A stretch of 64,000 bases of DNA, taken from Vibrio aphrogenes (GTDB lineage Bacteria > Pseudomonadota > Gammaproteobacteria > Enterobacterales > Vibrionaceae). Numbering within the stretch: the first letter of the stretch is position 1; every line of letters starts with the position of its first letter. The DNA is taken from assembly GCF_002157735.2 (NCBI RefSeq), contig NZ_AP018690.1, positions 434,001 through 498,000 on the forward strand, in the 5' to 3' direction. Positions 36,383 to 45,817 of this stretch are shown in pieces. A program made the translations under genes and the position numbers. The notes under the pieces were generated by a model. It was not told where the DNA came from. It made no database searches and saw only the letters and a list, made by a program, of their open reading frames with translations.

Positions 36383-38734
36383 ATGGGTAAATTTTACCAA
36401 ACATTGATAACAACAATCTTTTTGCTTCTCTCTCTTAGTGCTCATGCCGAATGGGAGCCATCTCATCAAGATAAGAAGCCCAAAGTATCGGATGCCGCAC
36501 AACGAATTGCAGAGCAAGTTTCCCAGTTGCCAGACCCCCTTTTTATGACCTCTGCCGATCATGCCAAAGTAGATGAATTACTGTCAGCAACGCTGTATCA
36601 AATTGACACTAATACCAAAGGATTTGAACAAGCTCTTAAAGATTATCGCCATCATAACAATGATCAAAACTGGATGACGACTCAAGAGTATTATTTAACA
36701 CTACATAGTTTTAATCGTTCGAAACAAAATCTATTAAAACTCGTTGATAGTCACGTTTACAATAAGTTGACTGGATTTGGCCCTTTTGGTGTTACCCAAT
36801 TTAAAAATGAAATCCACATTACTCAGCTCAATGCTCAGTTCCTAATTTATTTTCAAATTCAAAGTTTTAAACAATTCATTGAAGATTTAGCTATTTCACC
36901 AGTACCGGTTATCGCGATGGTGGTTAAGCTATTTTTAGTGTACTTAATATTAACTTGGTGGCTGCGTAATAGCCCAGACATGGTAAAGCATTTCCGCCAA
37001 ACTAAATTAGAAACCACGACCCCGCCTCCTATTTGGATCCGTATGATTTGGTATATCAGTAAAGCTAATAAACCGATAGCTTGGCTGATTGCCATTACGG
37101 TATCGCTAGATATTTTATCAAACTTACAAAGTCTACAGCATGTGAAGTTTCTCGATATTTTCACCTGGTGGGTATTAGGTGGCTCCATTGCGGTGAAGTT
37201 TATTTTAGAATTTGTTTACCGTAATAGCCGTAGTACTTCTAAAGATATTGTTGCCATCCGTTTATCGACTATTCGTTATTATGTGTGGAGTGTGATCGGT
37301 GCAGGAGTTTTACTGCAGATAACTGAAACGACCGTCGGTGAAGGTACCATTTATCATTGGGTGTCTAGCTTAATGTTTTTGTGGTTCATTGTGATTACTA
37401 TTATTGTGTTAAGAAAATGGAAGTGTTATGTCTTTAGTGAAAATAATGAAAGTTTAGAACTGCCAGTTTGGGCGCATTGGGCGGTTAATCATAAGAACAG
37501 TTTTGGTCTCTCGACCATTTCAACTGCCATCATGACGTTTTGGTTGTTGTCTCGTAATATCAAGCACATGATCATTTCCAGCTTATCTAACTATGCCTTC
37601 TTCAGCCAAGCTCTTGCGTATTTATTCCGTATCGAAGTAGCTAAACAAGGTGATACTGGCGGCAGTAATTCCAATCTACTGAAATTAAAAGGCGATGACA
37701 TTTATCAATATGTCTTACCAGGTAATGAAGATAGTGAATTAATCGGTTACTCTACTGATGAAATCAAACAGTTATCACGCTATGTGTTAGCTGATAGCCC
37801 TGCCATGTGTGTGGTGTCAGGTGAACGTGGTATTGGCACTACCACGCTTTTAAATCAGCTACTTTATCGCGTCAATAATGCCCAACCTATTTACTTAAAC
37901 TGCCCTAATTCTGGCTATCCTGAGCTTATCGCTGAGTTTGCCGAACAGCTCGGCTTGAGCCGTGAGTCAACCGACATTCAAGTGCTCGCTCACTTACGTA
38001 AAAGTGAAACCTGTTATTTATTGGCCGTAGATAATGCCCAACGCCTAGTTAAACCTATGGTGGGTGGGTTATCTGGTTTAATGAAATTTGCCAACCTACT
38101 TCGTCGCTCAAAGAAAAACCATCGGGTTTTATTGGCGATTGAAAAGTCCAGTTGGCGTTTTGTAGATCGCGCTCGTGGTGAACGTTTGTTATTTGACTTA
38201 GTGACATTTTTGCCACGTTGGTCAGAGACGCAAATTACTCAATTACTCGACTCTCGATTAAATCAAAACGTTGAAAATCCGGTGTCTTTTGATGACTTGA
38301 ATCTACCGAAACAATGGGATCAAGATGATATTTCCGAAGAGGAACGAGCAAAACAAGGCTTTTATCGTATTCTTTGGCACTATGCAGACGGCAACCCTAC
38401 GGTAGCATTGCGCTTCTTCCGTTTATCACTACGTAAAGATCAGCAAACCGATAAAGTGGTGGTACGCTTATTCCAAGCGCCACACTCCGATGAACTGGAA
38501 AAAATGCCGAAACCTATGCTCGCGATTTTACGCTCTATTGTACAACTTGAAATTTCGACCCCAGAGGAACTATCGGAGTGTACTCAGTTAACGATACCGG
38601 AAGTTATCGGAACGTTACGTTATTTCGAAAGTCGTGACTACATTGAATGGTCGGGAGATAAAGCCCGCATTTCAGACCATTGGTATCGCTTTATTACCAA
38701 CGCATTACACCGTCAGCATTTATTGGTGAAATAG
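36383..38734 (+). CDS. Polytopic membrane protein fused to a degenerate P-loop ATPase-like domain
   Basis: 783 residues (GTG 36374 would add three). Signal peptide about 1-22. A helical periplasmic region covers about 25-172, about five to six membrane helices 177-400. A cytoplasmic domain (about 430-780) has an AAA/STAND-like core. Its Walker A-like loop reads GERGIGTTTLLNQLL: the invariant Lys is replaced by Thr. The Walker B-like strand is YLLAVDNAQRL. A C-terminal winged-helix-like segment (STPEELSECTQLTIPEVIGTLRYFESRDYI) ends the protein. It lies one base from an MscS-type channel gene, so the two surely work together. No family name recognised. It may be a nucleotide-sensing gate or tether for the channel. 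Confidence 0.65.
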   Translation: MGKFYQTLITTIFLLLSLSAHAEWEPSHQDKKPKVSDAAQRIAEQVSQLPDPLFMTSADHAKVDELLSATLYQIDTNTKGFEQALKDYRHHNNDQNWMTTQEYYLTLHSFNRSKQNLLKLVDSHVYNKLTGFGPFGVTQFKNEIHITQLNAQFLIYFQIQSFKQFIEDLAISPVPVIAMVVKLFLVYLILTWWLRNSPDMVKHFRQTKLETTTPPPIWIRMIWYISKANKPIAWLIAITVSLDILSNLQSLQHVKFLDIFTWWVLGGSIAVKFILEFVYRNSRSTSKDIVAIRLSTIRYYVWSVIGAGVLLQITETTVGEGTIYHWVSSLMFLWFIVITIIVLRKWKCYVFSENNESLELPVWAHWAVNHKNSFGLSTISTAIMTFWLLSRNIKHMIISSLSNYAFFSQALAYLFRIEVAKQGDTGGSNSNLLKLKGDDIYQYVLPGNEDSELIGYSTDEIKQLSRYVLADSPAMCVVSGERGIGTTTLLNQLLYRVNNAQPIYLNCPNSGYPELIAEFAEQLGLSRESTDIQVLAHLRKSETCYLLAVDNAQRLVKPMVGGLSGLMKFANLLRRSKKNHRVLLAIEKSSWRFVDRARGERLLFDLVTFLPRWSETQITQLLDSRLNQNVENPVSFDDLNLPKQWDQDDISEEERAKQGFYRILWHYADGNPTVALRFFRLSLRKDQQTDKVVVRLFQAPHSDELEKMPKPMLAILRSIVQLEISTPEELSECTQLTIPEVIGTLRYFESRDYIEWSGDKARISDHWYRFITNALHRQHLLVK

Positions 38735-38735
38735 A

Positions 38736-39623
38736 ATGAATAAATTATTACTCTCTATTTTTTTATTGGTCTGCTCTTCCTCTGTGTTTGCTACGGAAGA
38801 GACCGCCGAGCATTTAGAAAATATCACACAGTTCACTAGCCTTATCCGCTGGGGAGGCGTGTTCTTTTCTTTTGTTATCATTTTTGGTTCGTGGGTATTA
38901 TTACGCTTTACCAATAAGTTAGTTGAAACCTTCAGTGCTCAATTCGTGCAATACCGGATGATATTGCAAAAGTTGCAGTCGTTCTTCCAATTCTTGGTGT
39001 ATATGACCGCGGGTATAGTGGTCTTTATGATGAGCTTTAGAATCAACGATCAAATTCTTACTTTGATCGGAGGTACTTTAGCGGTATCCATCGGCTTTGC
39101 TTTAAAAGATTTGGCGGCCTCCTTCATTGCGGGGTTAACCGTGATGATTGACCGTCCTTTTCAAGTGGGTGACCGCGTCACTTTTGAGGGGAATTACGGA
39201 GATATTATTACTATTGGTTTACGCTCAGTGCGTATGCGAACCTTAACCGATGACATTATCACTATTCCAAACAATAAATTCTTAAGTGAAGTCACCATGA
39301 GCGGTAACTATGGGGCTTTGGATATGCAATGTGTCATCCCCTTTTATATTGGAATGGATCAAGACATCAATCTCGCGCGTGATTTAATTCAAGAGGCCGC
39401 ATCATCTAGCCGCTATATTCATCTTCCGAAACCCGTCGTCGTGTTGGTGAATCAAGAAATCGCTGACAATTATTTAGCGATAAAATTGACCTGTAAAGCT
39501 TACGTTGTTGATACGGTTTATGAAAAACTTTTCGAAACCGATATTACTTTACGTGTAATGAAAGAATTTAAGCGTCATAATATCAATCCACCCATGATTG
39601 CGGTTCGTTCCACAATGCAATAA
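38736..39623 (+). CDS. MscS-family mechanosensitive channel
   Basis: 295 residues. Signal-like first helix (about 1-19), then two to three more helices including the pore-type TM3 with LAVSIGFALKDLAASFIAGLTV. The cytoplasmic beta domain carries FQVGDRVTFEGNYGDIITIGLRSVRMRT and IPNNKFL, MscS hallmarks. Length is close to E. coli MscS (286). The gene directly follows the membrane ATPase-like gene and is probably translated by coupling. This points to a channel with a dedicated partner rather than a stand-alone osmotic valve. Confidence 0.88.
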   Translation: MNKLLLSIFLLVCSSSVFATEETAEHLENITQFTSLIRWGGVFFSFVIIFGSWVLLRFTNKLVETFSAQFVQYRMILQKLQSFFQFLVYMTAGIVVFMMSFRINDQILTLIGGTLAVSIGFALKDLAASFIAGLTVMIDRPFQVGDRVTFEGNYGDIITIGLRSVRMRTLTDDIITIPNNKFLSEVTMSGNYGALDMQCVIPFYIGMDQDINLARDLIQEAASSSRYIHLPKPVVVLVNQEIADNYLAIKLTCKAYVVDTVYEKLFETDITLRVMKEFKRHNINPPMIAVRSTMQ

Positions 39624-39638
39624 ACGCTTGAGGCTGTT

Positions 39639-39905
39639 ATGTCACGTACAATTTTGTATACCTATAAAAATGAAGAAAAAACCTTAGCGTTTAGCTATCG
39701 TGATTTCCACACTATTCACGAAGCAGTTGCCGCGCAAGAAGGCATCGATTTATCTGAATATTTAAAAATGGAACAAGCGATTGAAGCGGTTTCTGATACC
39801 AAAACGGTTAGAAATTATCGAGATGCGCATTTTAGAAAATTAGGATTTGGCAAAATCACATTAATGCCAAAAGAAAATATAGGAATCGGTCAAAAGAAAA
39901 AGTAA
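39639..39905 (+). CDS. DUF2960-type small protein
   Basis: 88 residues: RTILYTYKNEEKTLAFSYRDFHTIHEAVA, then IDLSEYLKMEQAIEA and a basic end. I associate this with the Vibrio DUF2960 family. No signal peptide or membrane helix, so cytoplasmic. Starts 15 bases after the MscS gene and shares its operon; a terminator follows. Confidence 0.65.
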   Translation: MSRTILYTYKNEEKTLAFSYRDFHTIHEAVAAQEGIDLSEYLKMEQAIEAVSDTKTVRNYRDAHFRKLGFGKITLMPKENIGIGQKKK

Positions 39906-39939
39906 TACACATTGCTATCGCTTAACAAATATTAAAATA

Positions 39940-39990
39940 AAAGACGGCTTTATGGAGTCACTTCAGTGCACTTATAAAGCCGTTTTAATT
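39940..39990. terminator. Convergent terminator between the DUF2960 gene and nagK
   Basis: Outer stem AAGACGGCTTTAT / ATAAAGCCGTTTT with an inner loop that can itself pair. It is placed between two converging genes with A and T tracts on each side. Confidence 0.8.
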
Positions 39991-40003
39991 TATATAACCA
40001 ATT

Positions 40004-40927
40004 TTAAGCAATGTTTAAGAAGGCGGCACCACGTACCCCACCAGAATCACCATGTTTTGCTTTTAAAATCTTAGGCACTTTACCTACTGATAATAAATGC
40101 TGTGGGATTCGTTTTGGCATTTCTTCATAAATAGCATCAAAGTTAGATAACCCACCACCAAGCACCACTACATTTGGGTCCAAGGCCGTAAAAATATTAC
40201 CCAAACAAATCGCCAGAAAGTCCATAAAACGATTAACGTGCTCGACCGCTTTTGGTTCTTGTGCTTGATAATTTTTAATGATATCGACCGCTTTCACTTT
40301 TTCATCATAGTAATGGTGGTAAAGCAGCTCAAATCCGCGCCCAGAAAGGTAGTTATCAATACAGCCTTTTCTATCGCAGCCGCAATCAAGTAGCGGCGCA
40401 GATTTATTATCCGCACTCTCATTGAGATAAAACCAAGCATCTACTGGCATACGCATGTGACCTAATTCGCCAGCCACGTGACTGCCCCCTGAGATCACAT
40501 GGCCGTTAACCACAATGCCGCCACCAAAACCAGTACCAAGGATTAGACCAAGTACCGTTTCTTGTCCTTGATGCTCTTCATCCCAAGCTTCAGATAAAGC
40601 AAAACAATTCGCGTCATTGGCTATTTTTACCGGGCGATCAATCAATGCTTCTAAATCTTTACGTAAAAACTTGCCTTTGGCTGCAGGGACATTCGATGTC
40701 ATTAACGAACCATCATCCACACTTTCCATGCCAGGAATACCAAGACCAACTAATCCTTTTACATTAAACTGTTCATCGTATTTTTTTACTAAACTGGCTA
40801 GAGTTGTAAGTAACGCTTGATAGTCTTCACCCGGCGTTGGTAATCTTTCAGTTGCCACCCTTTCCAATTTTTCATTGAATGCCCCAAACTCAATTTTGGT
40901 GCCTCCGACATCAAATCCGTAAAACAT
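40004..40927 (-). CDS. nagK: N-acetyl-D-glucosamine kinase
   Basis: 307 residues, ROK family. ATP-binding [10 protein letters not shown], sugar-binding [13 protein letters not shown] and [12 protein letters not shown], zinc cluster [17 protein letters not shown]. Sequence pattern follows E. coli NagK closely (for example [22 protein letters not shown]). It phosphorylates GlcNAc recovered from wall turnover or chitin. GGGGAGAG ribosome site upstream. Confidence 0.92.
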   Translation of the reverse strand: MFYGFDVGGTKIEFGAFNEKLERVATERLPTPGEDYQALLTTLASLVKKYDEQFNVKGLVGLGIPGMESVDDGSLMTSNVPAAKGKFLRKDLEALIDRPVKIANDANCFALSEAWDEEHQGQETVLGLILGTGFGGGIVVNGHVISGGSHVAGELGHMRMPVDAWFYLNESADNKSAPLLDCGCDRKGCIDNYLSGRGFELLYHHYYDEKVKAVDIIKNYQAQEPKAVEHVNRFMDFLAICLGNIFTALDPNVVVLGGGLSNFDAIYEEMPKRIPQHLLSVGKVPKILKAKHGDSGGVRGAAFLNIA

Positions 40928-41177
40928 TTAAACTCTCCCCAAAATAGTCAATGTTAAAAATACCGTTATTATCCACAAAGGTCTTCCACAAACTGTGATA
41001 TATAATGGATTTACTTCCACATTGAAACTGTATGCTGATTTTTCATGCATTTTATGACGATTTTATGTCATACCGTTAGATAACTAAGCTTAATATTTAC
41101 TCATTAACGATAATCAACTAGCATGATTATTCATCAACATAAATGTTAGACATGAACGTTTAAATAGTTAGGTATCA

Positions 41178-41648
41178 ATGAAGCAGGTTATTTCCTTGTT
41201 ATGTATCGCTGTGTTTGGGCTCTCAGGCTGTTCGACTTCACCGCCACCAACAGCACCATTACCCGCTACATCATCACAAAAAAATGAATTTAATCACCTT
41301 TATCAATCTTGGGCTGGTGTGCCCTACCAATTTGGTGGCAGCTCAAAATTAGGTATTGATTGTTCGGCTTTTATGCAAGTCACCATGGCGGCAATTTACC
41401 AACTCAACTTACCTCGAACAACAGAATTACAAAGTGAACAAGGCATTTATATTCCAGAGTCAAAAGCTGCTTTTGGTGATTTAGTTTTTTTTAAAACCGG
41501 TTGGAATCAACGTCATGTGGGCATGTATATCGGTAATAAACAATTTGTCCATGCTTCCACCTCGAAAGGCGTTATTATTTCACGTTTAGATAATCCTTAT
41601 TGGGCGAGTAAATTTTGGCAATTTCGTCGTATGGATGCCCTTGAATAA
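41178..41648 (+). CDS. NlpC/P60 cysteine peptidase lipoprotein
   Basis: 156 residues. Lipoprotein signal with lipobox LSGC at residue 18, a Pro/Thr linker, then an NlpC/P60 domain. Catalytic Cys in GIDCSAFMQ, His in QRHVGMYIG, and the third residue in QFVHASTSKGV. Expected to be membrane-attached in the periplasm and to cut peptide stems of peptidoglycan (Spr/MepS-like). Confidence 0.9.
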   Translation: MKQVISLLCIAVFGLSGCSTSPPPTAPLPATSSQKNEFNHLYQSWAGVPYQFGGSSKLGIDCSAFMQVTMAAIYQLNLPRTTELQSEQGIYIPESKAAFGDLVFFKTGWNQRHVGMYIGNKQFVHASTSKGVIISRLDNPYWASKFWQFRRMDALE

Positions 41649-41747
41649 ACAAAAAGTGATGGTTATTTTTGCGGTTTAGCTCTCTGCTTTAAAACTTCAA
41701 CTAAGATAATGTCATAGACTGATAACCATTGGGTACTGGAGGTCATT

Positions 41748-42617
41748 ATGTGGCATGGTATTGCTCAACAACTATCTGAAGTACTGGCATTTGAGTTTTT
41801 AATTCAAGAGCGAGAAGTGATTCACGGAGGCGATTGCAGCGAATGCTATATGATCTCTGACGGAGAACAGCGTTACTTTGTCAAAATCAACGATCGAGAA
41901 TATCTTCATAAATTCGAATCGGAAATCGAAAATTTATCCTTGTTATTACAAACCCGTACCTTAACCGTCCCACAACCTGTCACCTCTGGCTTGATAAAAG
42001 ATAAAGCATTTCTAATCTTAAATTTTTTACCCACCAAACCGGTAGAGTCAAATCAAGATAAATATGTATTAGGCCAACAATTGGCTCATCTTCATCAATG
42101 GGGAGAGCAAAAAGAATATGGTTATGATGCTGAAACCTACGTTGGCCTCAACCTTCAACCTAATGCTTGGCATAAAAAATGGGGTATTTTCTTTTCCGAG
42201 CACCGTATTGGTTGGCAATTGCAATTACTAAAAGAAAAAGGTATCGAACTGGGTGATATCGATCAAATTGTGGTACAAGTAAAACAATGGCTCGGTGCAC
42301 ATAACCCTAAACCATCTTTATTGCATGGCAATTTAAGTAGTCATAATTACGCCCTCTCGGTTAACGGGCCGGTTTGTTATGATCCTTCAAGTTATTGGGG
42401 AGATCCTGAATGTGATTTGGCCATTATTGAAAAGTTTAGTGATTTAGGCGATAGCTTCTTTGAGGGTTATCAGAGTGTGACCCCTTTAGAAGTAGGCTAC
42501 CAAAAAAGAAAACACGTTTATCAACTTTACTATCTTTTATGTCATTGCAATCAATACGGCGGTGAGTTTTTAGATGAAAGCTACCATATGGTTCAAGTAT
42601 TAAGCCAAGACGCGTAA
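41748..42617 (+). CDS. Fructosamine kinase-like protein (YniA family)
   Basis: 289 residues with the APH-type kinase fold. The N-lobe has YFVKIN (ATP Lys) and FESEIENL (paired Glu). The catalytic loop reads LLHGNLSSHN, where most family members have HGDL, so the catalytic Asp is Asn. The Mg loop is DPSSYWGDPECDLA. I recall Vibrio homologues with the same HGNL, but enzymatic activity is uncertain. E. coli YniA-type proteins sit near yniC/hxpB, also found here 3 kb away. Confidence 0.8.
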   Translation: MWHGIAQQLSEVLAFEFLIQEREVIHGGDCSECYMISDGEQRYFVKINDREYLHKFESEIENLSLLLQTRTLTVPQPVTSGLIKDKAFLILNFLPTKPVESNQDKYVLGQQLAHLHQWGEQKEYGYDAETYVGLNLQPNAWHKKWGIFFSEHRIGWQLQLLKEKGIELGDIDQIVVQVKQWLGAHNPKPSLLHGNLSSHNYALSVNGPVCYDPSSYWGDPECDLAIIEKFSDLGDSFFEGYQSVTPLEVGYQKRKHVYQLYYLLCHCNQYGGEFLDESYHMVQVLSQDA

Positions 42618-42962
42618 TATTTTATTATTGTTAATTCATAAGCTTAATTAACATTGAGTGAATTTTTATACACTCATCAAATTTATATGTAACTAAGTAC
42701 TTAACATTACAGTGGTTATTTGAAAAGAATATTCACTTGAAAGCAATAATTAAAAAAAGACTCAATTTTTCAAGGTCACATCATAGTATTGGGCTTTTTT
42801 TGAACATTATTTTGCGGTAATTCAATGTTCTTGCTTATTTTAAACCAAAAACTAACTTTAATGATTACCCTTAAAAAGATTCAACAAGTCGATTTAATGT
42901 CTAGATCTGATTATTTTGTTGTTCATTTAGCTTGATACTGGGACGTTGTAATGAGGAAAGCA
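42618..42962. other. Gene-free AT-rich stretch
   Basis: About 345 bases between the fructosamine-kinase-like and CPxCG genes. A weak hairpin (AGACTCAAT with ATTGGGCT) followed by a T-run lies at about 42760-42800 and may be a terminator. Nothing else is visible. Confidence 0.4.
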
Positions 42963-43160
42963 ATGATAAAATATACTGAAAAAAGAGTGTCGTGTCCCCA
43001 TTGTGGGCATCAAATAGGAATGACGGTAGATTCCACATTAGGCAACCAAGAATTTTATGATGATTGTCCTTCTTGTAATCATGCCATTCATTTAGAACTA
43101 AAAGTAGACAATGCGAAAGTCTTACTTACCGCTGGTGTTGAAGACCACCCTACCTTTTAA
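42963..43160 (+). CDS. CPxCG-motif cysteine-rich small protein
   Basis: 65 residues. SCPHCGHQIG and DCPSCNHAI form a four-Cys zinc ribbon. This is the Cys_rich_CPXG type family of small cytoplasmic proteins of unknown role. An ATG 12 bases upstream is an alternative; the chosen one has GAGGA close upstream and gives the usual short N-terminus. Confidence 0.8.
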   Translation: MIKYTEKRVSCPHCGHQIGMTVDSTLGNQEFYDDCPSCNHAIHLELKVDNAKVLLTAGVEDHPTF

Positions 43161-43183
43161 GTTCTTATCAAAAGAAGACAACT

Positions 43184-43212
43184 GAAAGCTCCCTGACTAT
43201 GGGAGCTTTTTA
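43184..43212 (+). terminator. Terminator after the CPxCG gene
   Basis: AAAGCTCCC / GGGAGCTTT around TGACTAT, followed by Ts. Confidence 0.85.
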
Positions 43213-43296
43213 TTTCAATAGTGTTAAAAACAAGTCGCTAATTGTATACAACCGGATATAATAATTTTCCGAGTTTTCACGCAGTTAGGAGGTAAT

Positions 43297-44670
43297 GTGC
43301 ATCGTTATCGTAAAGAAGGCTTAACACTTATTAAACTTGCAACCCCTGTATTACTTGCCTCTATCGCTCAAACAGGAATGGGCTTTATCGATACCGTGAT
43401 GGCTGGTGGTGTAAGTGCAACCGATATGGCCGCGGTGGCCGTTGCTTCTAGTATTTGGTTACCTTCTATTTTATTTGGTATCGGACTGTTACTAGCGCTC
43501 GTTCCTGTGGTGGCGCAACTTAATGGTTCAGGCCGACAAGTTCGTATCGCACATGAAATCCAACAGGGCTTTTACTTGTCTTTTTTGGTTGCGATCCCGA
43601 TCGTTTTGGTATTATCACAAACCCGACATATTCTTGAAATCATGCATATTGAACCGGTTATGGCTTCAAAAACCAATGGTTATATGTTTGCTATGATTTT
43701 TGCGGTCCCGGCATTTTTATTATTCCAAACGCTACGCAGTTTATCGGATGGTTTGTCGTTAACTAAACCTGCCATGATCTTAGGCTTTATAGGGCTGGCG
43801 CTGAACATTCCACTTAACTGGATATTTGTTTATGGCAAGTTTGGTTTGCCTGAACTTGGTGCCGTTGGTTGTGGCGTGGCAACCGCCATCGTTTATTGGG
43901 TAATGTTTTTATCCATGCTTGGTTATGTTTTAGTCGCACGCCGCTTTAAAAATATTCATATATTTAGTGAATTTCACAAGCCGAACTTACATTCTTTACG
44001 TCGCTTATTTCGATTAGGCTTTCCTATTGCGGCTGCATTATTTTTTGAGGTTACCCTATTTGCCGTTGTCGCTTTATTAGTGGCACCTTTAGGACCATTG
44101 GTGGTAGCCGCTCACCAAGTCGCAATCAACTTCTCATCATTAATTTTTATGTTACCGATGAGCATTGGTGCGGCGGTCAGTATTCGAGTCGGACATCAAC
44201 TTGGTGAGCAGAGCATTGAAGGAGCTAAAATTTCTACTCATGTGGGGCTATTATTTGCCTTTGGAACTGCCATTATCACTGCATTACTGACCATCATATT
44301 CCGTGATTCTATTATTGCGCTTTATACCGACAACCAAGAAGTGACATTGATTGCACTTAACTTACTTGTCATGGCGGCAATTTATCAATGTAGTGATGCT
44401 CTTCAAGTGGTTGGCGCAGGCGCCCTTCGTGGTTATAAAGATACCACCTCTATTTTTAGCCGGACTTTGATTTCTTATTGGGGAGTGGGTATGCCTATTG
44501 GTTATATTCTTGGCATGACCGCATGGGTGACGGATAAACCGATGGGGATTACTGGCTTTTGGATCGGTATCATTCTTGGTTTAACGACGGCGGCAGTGTT
44601 ACTCACGAAACGATTGATCTGGCTGCATAAACAAGATGATGATGTTCAGCTAAACTTTTCAACGCGTTAG
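43297..44670 (+). CDS. norM: MATE multidrug efflux pump NorM
   Basis: 457 residues with twelve membrane helices in two homologous halves, as in V. cholerae NorM, the structurally solved Na+-coupled drug exporter. Typical segments: GFIDTVMAGGVSATDMAAVAVASSIW and QTLRSLSDGLSLTKPAM, with QCSDALQVVGAGALRGYKDT in the second half. GTG start with TTAGGAGG six bases upstream, a near-perfect ribosome site. Exports fluoroquinolones and cationic dyes. Converges on the ligase gene. Confidence 0.94.
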   Translation: MHRYRKEGLTLIKLATPVLLASIAQTGMGFIDTVMAGGVSATDMAAVAVASSIWLPSILFGIGLLLALVPVVAQLNGSGRQVRIAHEIQQGFYLSFLVAIPIVLVLSQTRHILEIMHIEPVMASKTNGYMFAMIFAVPAFLLFQTLRSLSDGLSLTKPAMILGFIGLALNIPLNWIFVYGKFGLPELGAVGCGVATAIVYWVMFLSMLGYVLVARRFKNIHIFSEFHKPNLHSLRRLFRLGFPIAAALFFEVTLFAVVALLVAPLGPLVVAAHQVAINFSSLIFMLPMSIGAAVSIRVGHQLGEQSIEGAKISTHVGLLFAFGTAIITALLTIIFRDSIIALYTDNQEVTLIALNLLVMAAIYQCSDALQVVGAGALRGYKDTTSIFSRTLISYWGVGMPIGYILGMTAWVTDKPMGITGFWIGIILGLTTAAVLLTKRLIWLHKQDDDVQLNFSTR

Positions 44671-44697
44671 TTTCTCGAAATTTTAAAATGAAGACTC

Positions 44698-44725
44698 AGG
44701 GCTCTTGAAATTAAGAGCCCTTTTT
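44698..44725. terminator. Terminator between norM and the ligase gene
   Basis: AGGGCTCTT / AAGAGCCCT around GAAATT, followed by TTTTT. Confidence 0.88.
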
Positions 44726-44738
44726 ATGCTCTGATTGG

Positions 44739-45623
44739 TTACTCTTTTCGCTCATGACTGAAACGCGCAAACCTGGGAACGCCTTGATAAGTTAACCCGT
44801 TATAGCGAAACGTAATAATAGCTCCTAATGGCGGTGGATTGTTTCTATCTTCATCACTTAAGCCAGAGCCAATATAGAATACTTGCTCATCCTGCCATTT
44901 GACTAACAATGACCCCACTTTTCCTTGGTACTTACCATTGCCCGGTTTGTATCCAATGACCACGGCTTCTGAATCTTGGTAGGATTTCACTTTGATCAAG
45001 TCATCGCTTCGTCCAGCTTGATAGCGGCTAAGCTTATTTTTTAACATAATACCTTCGCCTTGCTGTTGCTCAACTTGGGTTAATAAACGATAAAGGTCGG
45101 TTTCATTGTTTAACGGCTGTTGGGTAACAAGCTGGACAAAGCTTGAATTAAGTGACTGAAGTAGTGTTGTTAATTGCTGGTACCGCTGTTCAAAAGTCAG
45201 GGTTGATTGTGGTTTATCAAACACCATAAACCGTATTAATTTCCAATCTTCAGAGCGAGGTACTGCATCTAACACCGTTTGCTGTACTTTATGAAATTGC
45301 CCTCTTCCTGCCCATAGCTCGCCATCTAATGCTTGCTTAGGTAATGCTTCAGTAAACCATTTTGGAGCCTGAATAAGATGACCATTTCTGGAGATCAATT
45401 GCTCTCCGGTCCAAATAGCACGAATCCCATCAAGTTTTTCACTATACCAATAATGCTTTAATGACATTCCGTCTTGATAATCATTCGCTAGCATCACCTT
45501 TAAAGATGAATTAGCGTGGAGGTCTGGTTCAGAGAGTGGTTCAGCCTGTACCGCGTTAGACAATAACGTCACAGAGCATAAACTGCTGCAAATTGATAAT
45601 GAAGGTTTTAACTCGTATGCCAT
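44739..45623 (-). CDS. ATP-dependent DNA ligase, small periplasmic (LigE/LigA-ATP) type
   Basis: 294 residues with an N-terminal signal peptide (about 1-28, cleavage near VQA). Nucleotidyltransferase motif I EKLDGIRA provides the adenylated Lys; RNGH, DGELWAGRG, MVFD, GEGIMLK and LIKVK are the remaining motifs. A compact OB domain (GKVGSLLVKW) follows; no extra DNA-binding domain. Such minimal exported ligases occur in Vibrio, Haemophilus and Neisseria, and a role on DNA in the periplasm, perhaps during natural uptake, is suspected. Confidence 0.9.
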   Translation of the reverse strand: MAYELKPSLSICSSLCSVTLLSNAVQAEPLSEPDLHANSSLKVMLANDYQDGMSLKHYWYSEKLDGIRAIWTGEQLISRNGHLIQAPKWFTEALPKQALDGELWAGRGQFHKVQQTVLDAVPRSEDWKLIRFMVFDKPQSTLTFEQRYQQLTTLLQSLNSSFVQLVTQQPLNNETDLYRLLTQVEQQQGEGIMLKNKLSRYQAGRSDDLIKVKSYQDSEAVVIGYKPGNGKYQGKVGSLLVKWQDEQVFYIGSGLSDEDRNNPPPLGAIITFRYNGLTYQGVPRFARFSHERKE

Positions 45624-45817
45624 TGGAAGCTCTTAGTCATCAATAAAAATGATTAAGCTAAACGATTGTGCGGCGTTTATGGATTTATTCACATCGTTGT
45701 TGCGAGGAAAAAGACTCAAAAATAAAGTGATAAACACATCAATTACATATTTGATTGCACTGGCTTTAGCTCATGTTAGACTCACTCTCTATTTGATATT
45801 GATAAGAGAGAAATGAC

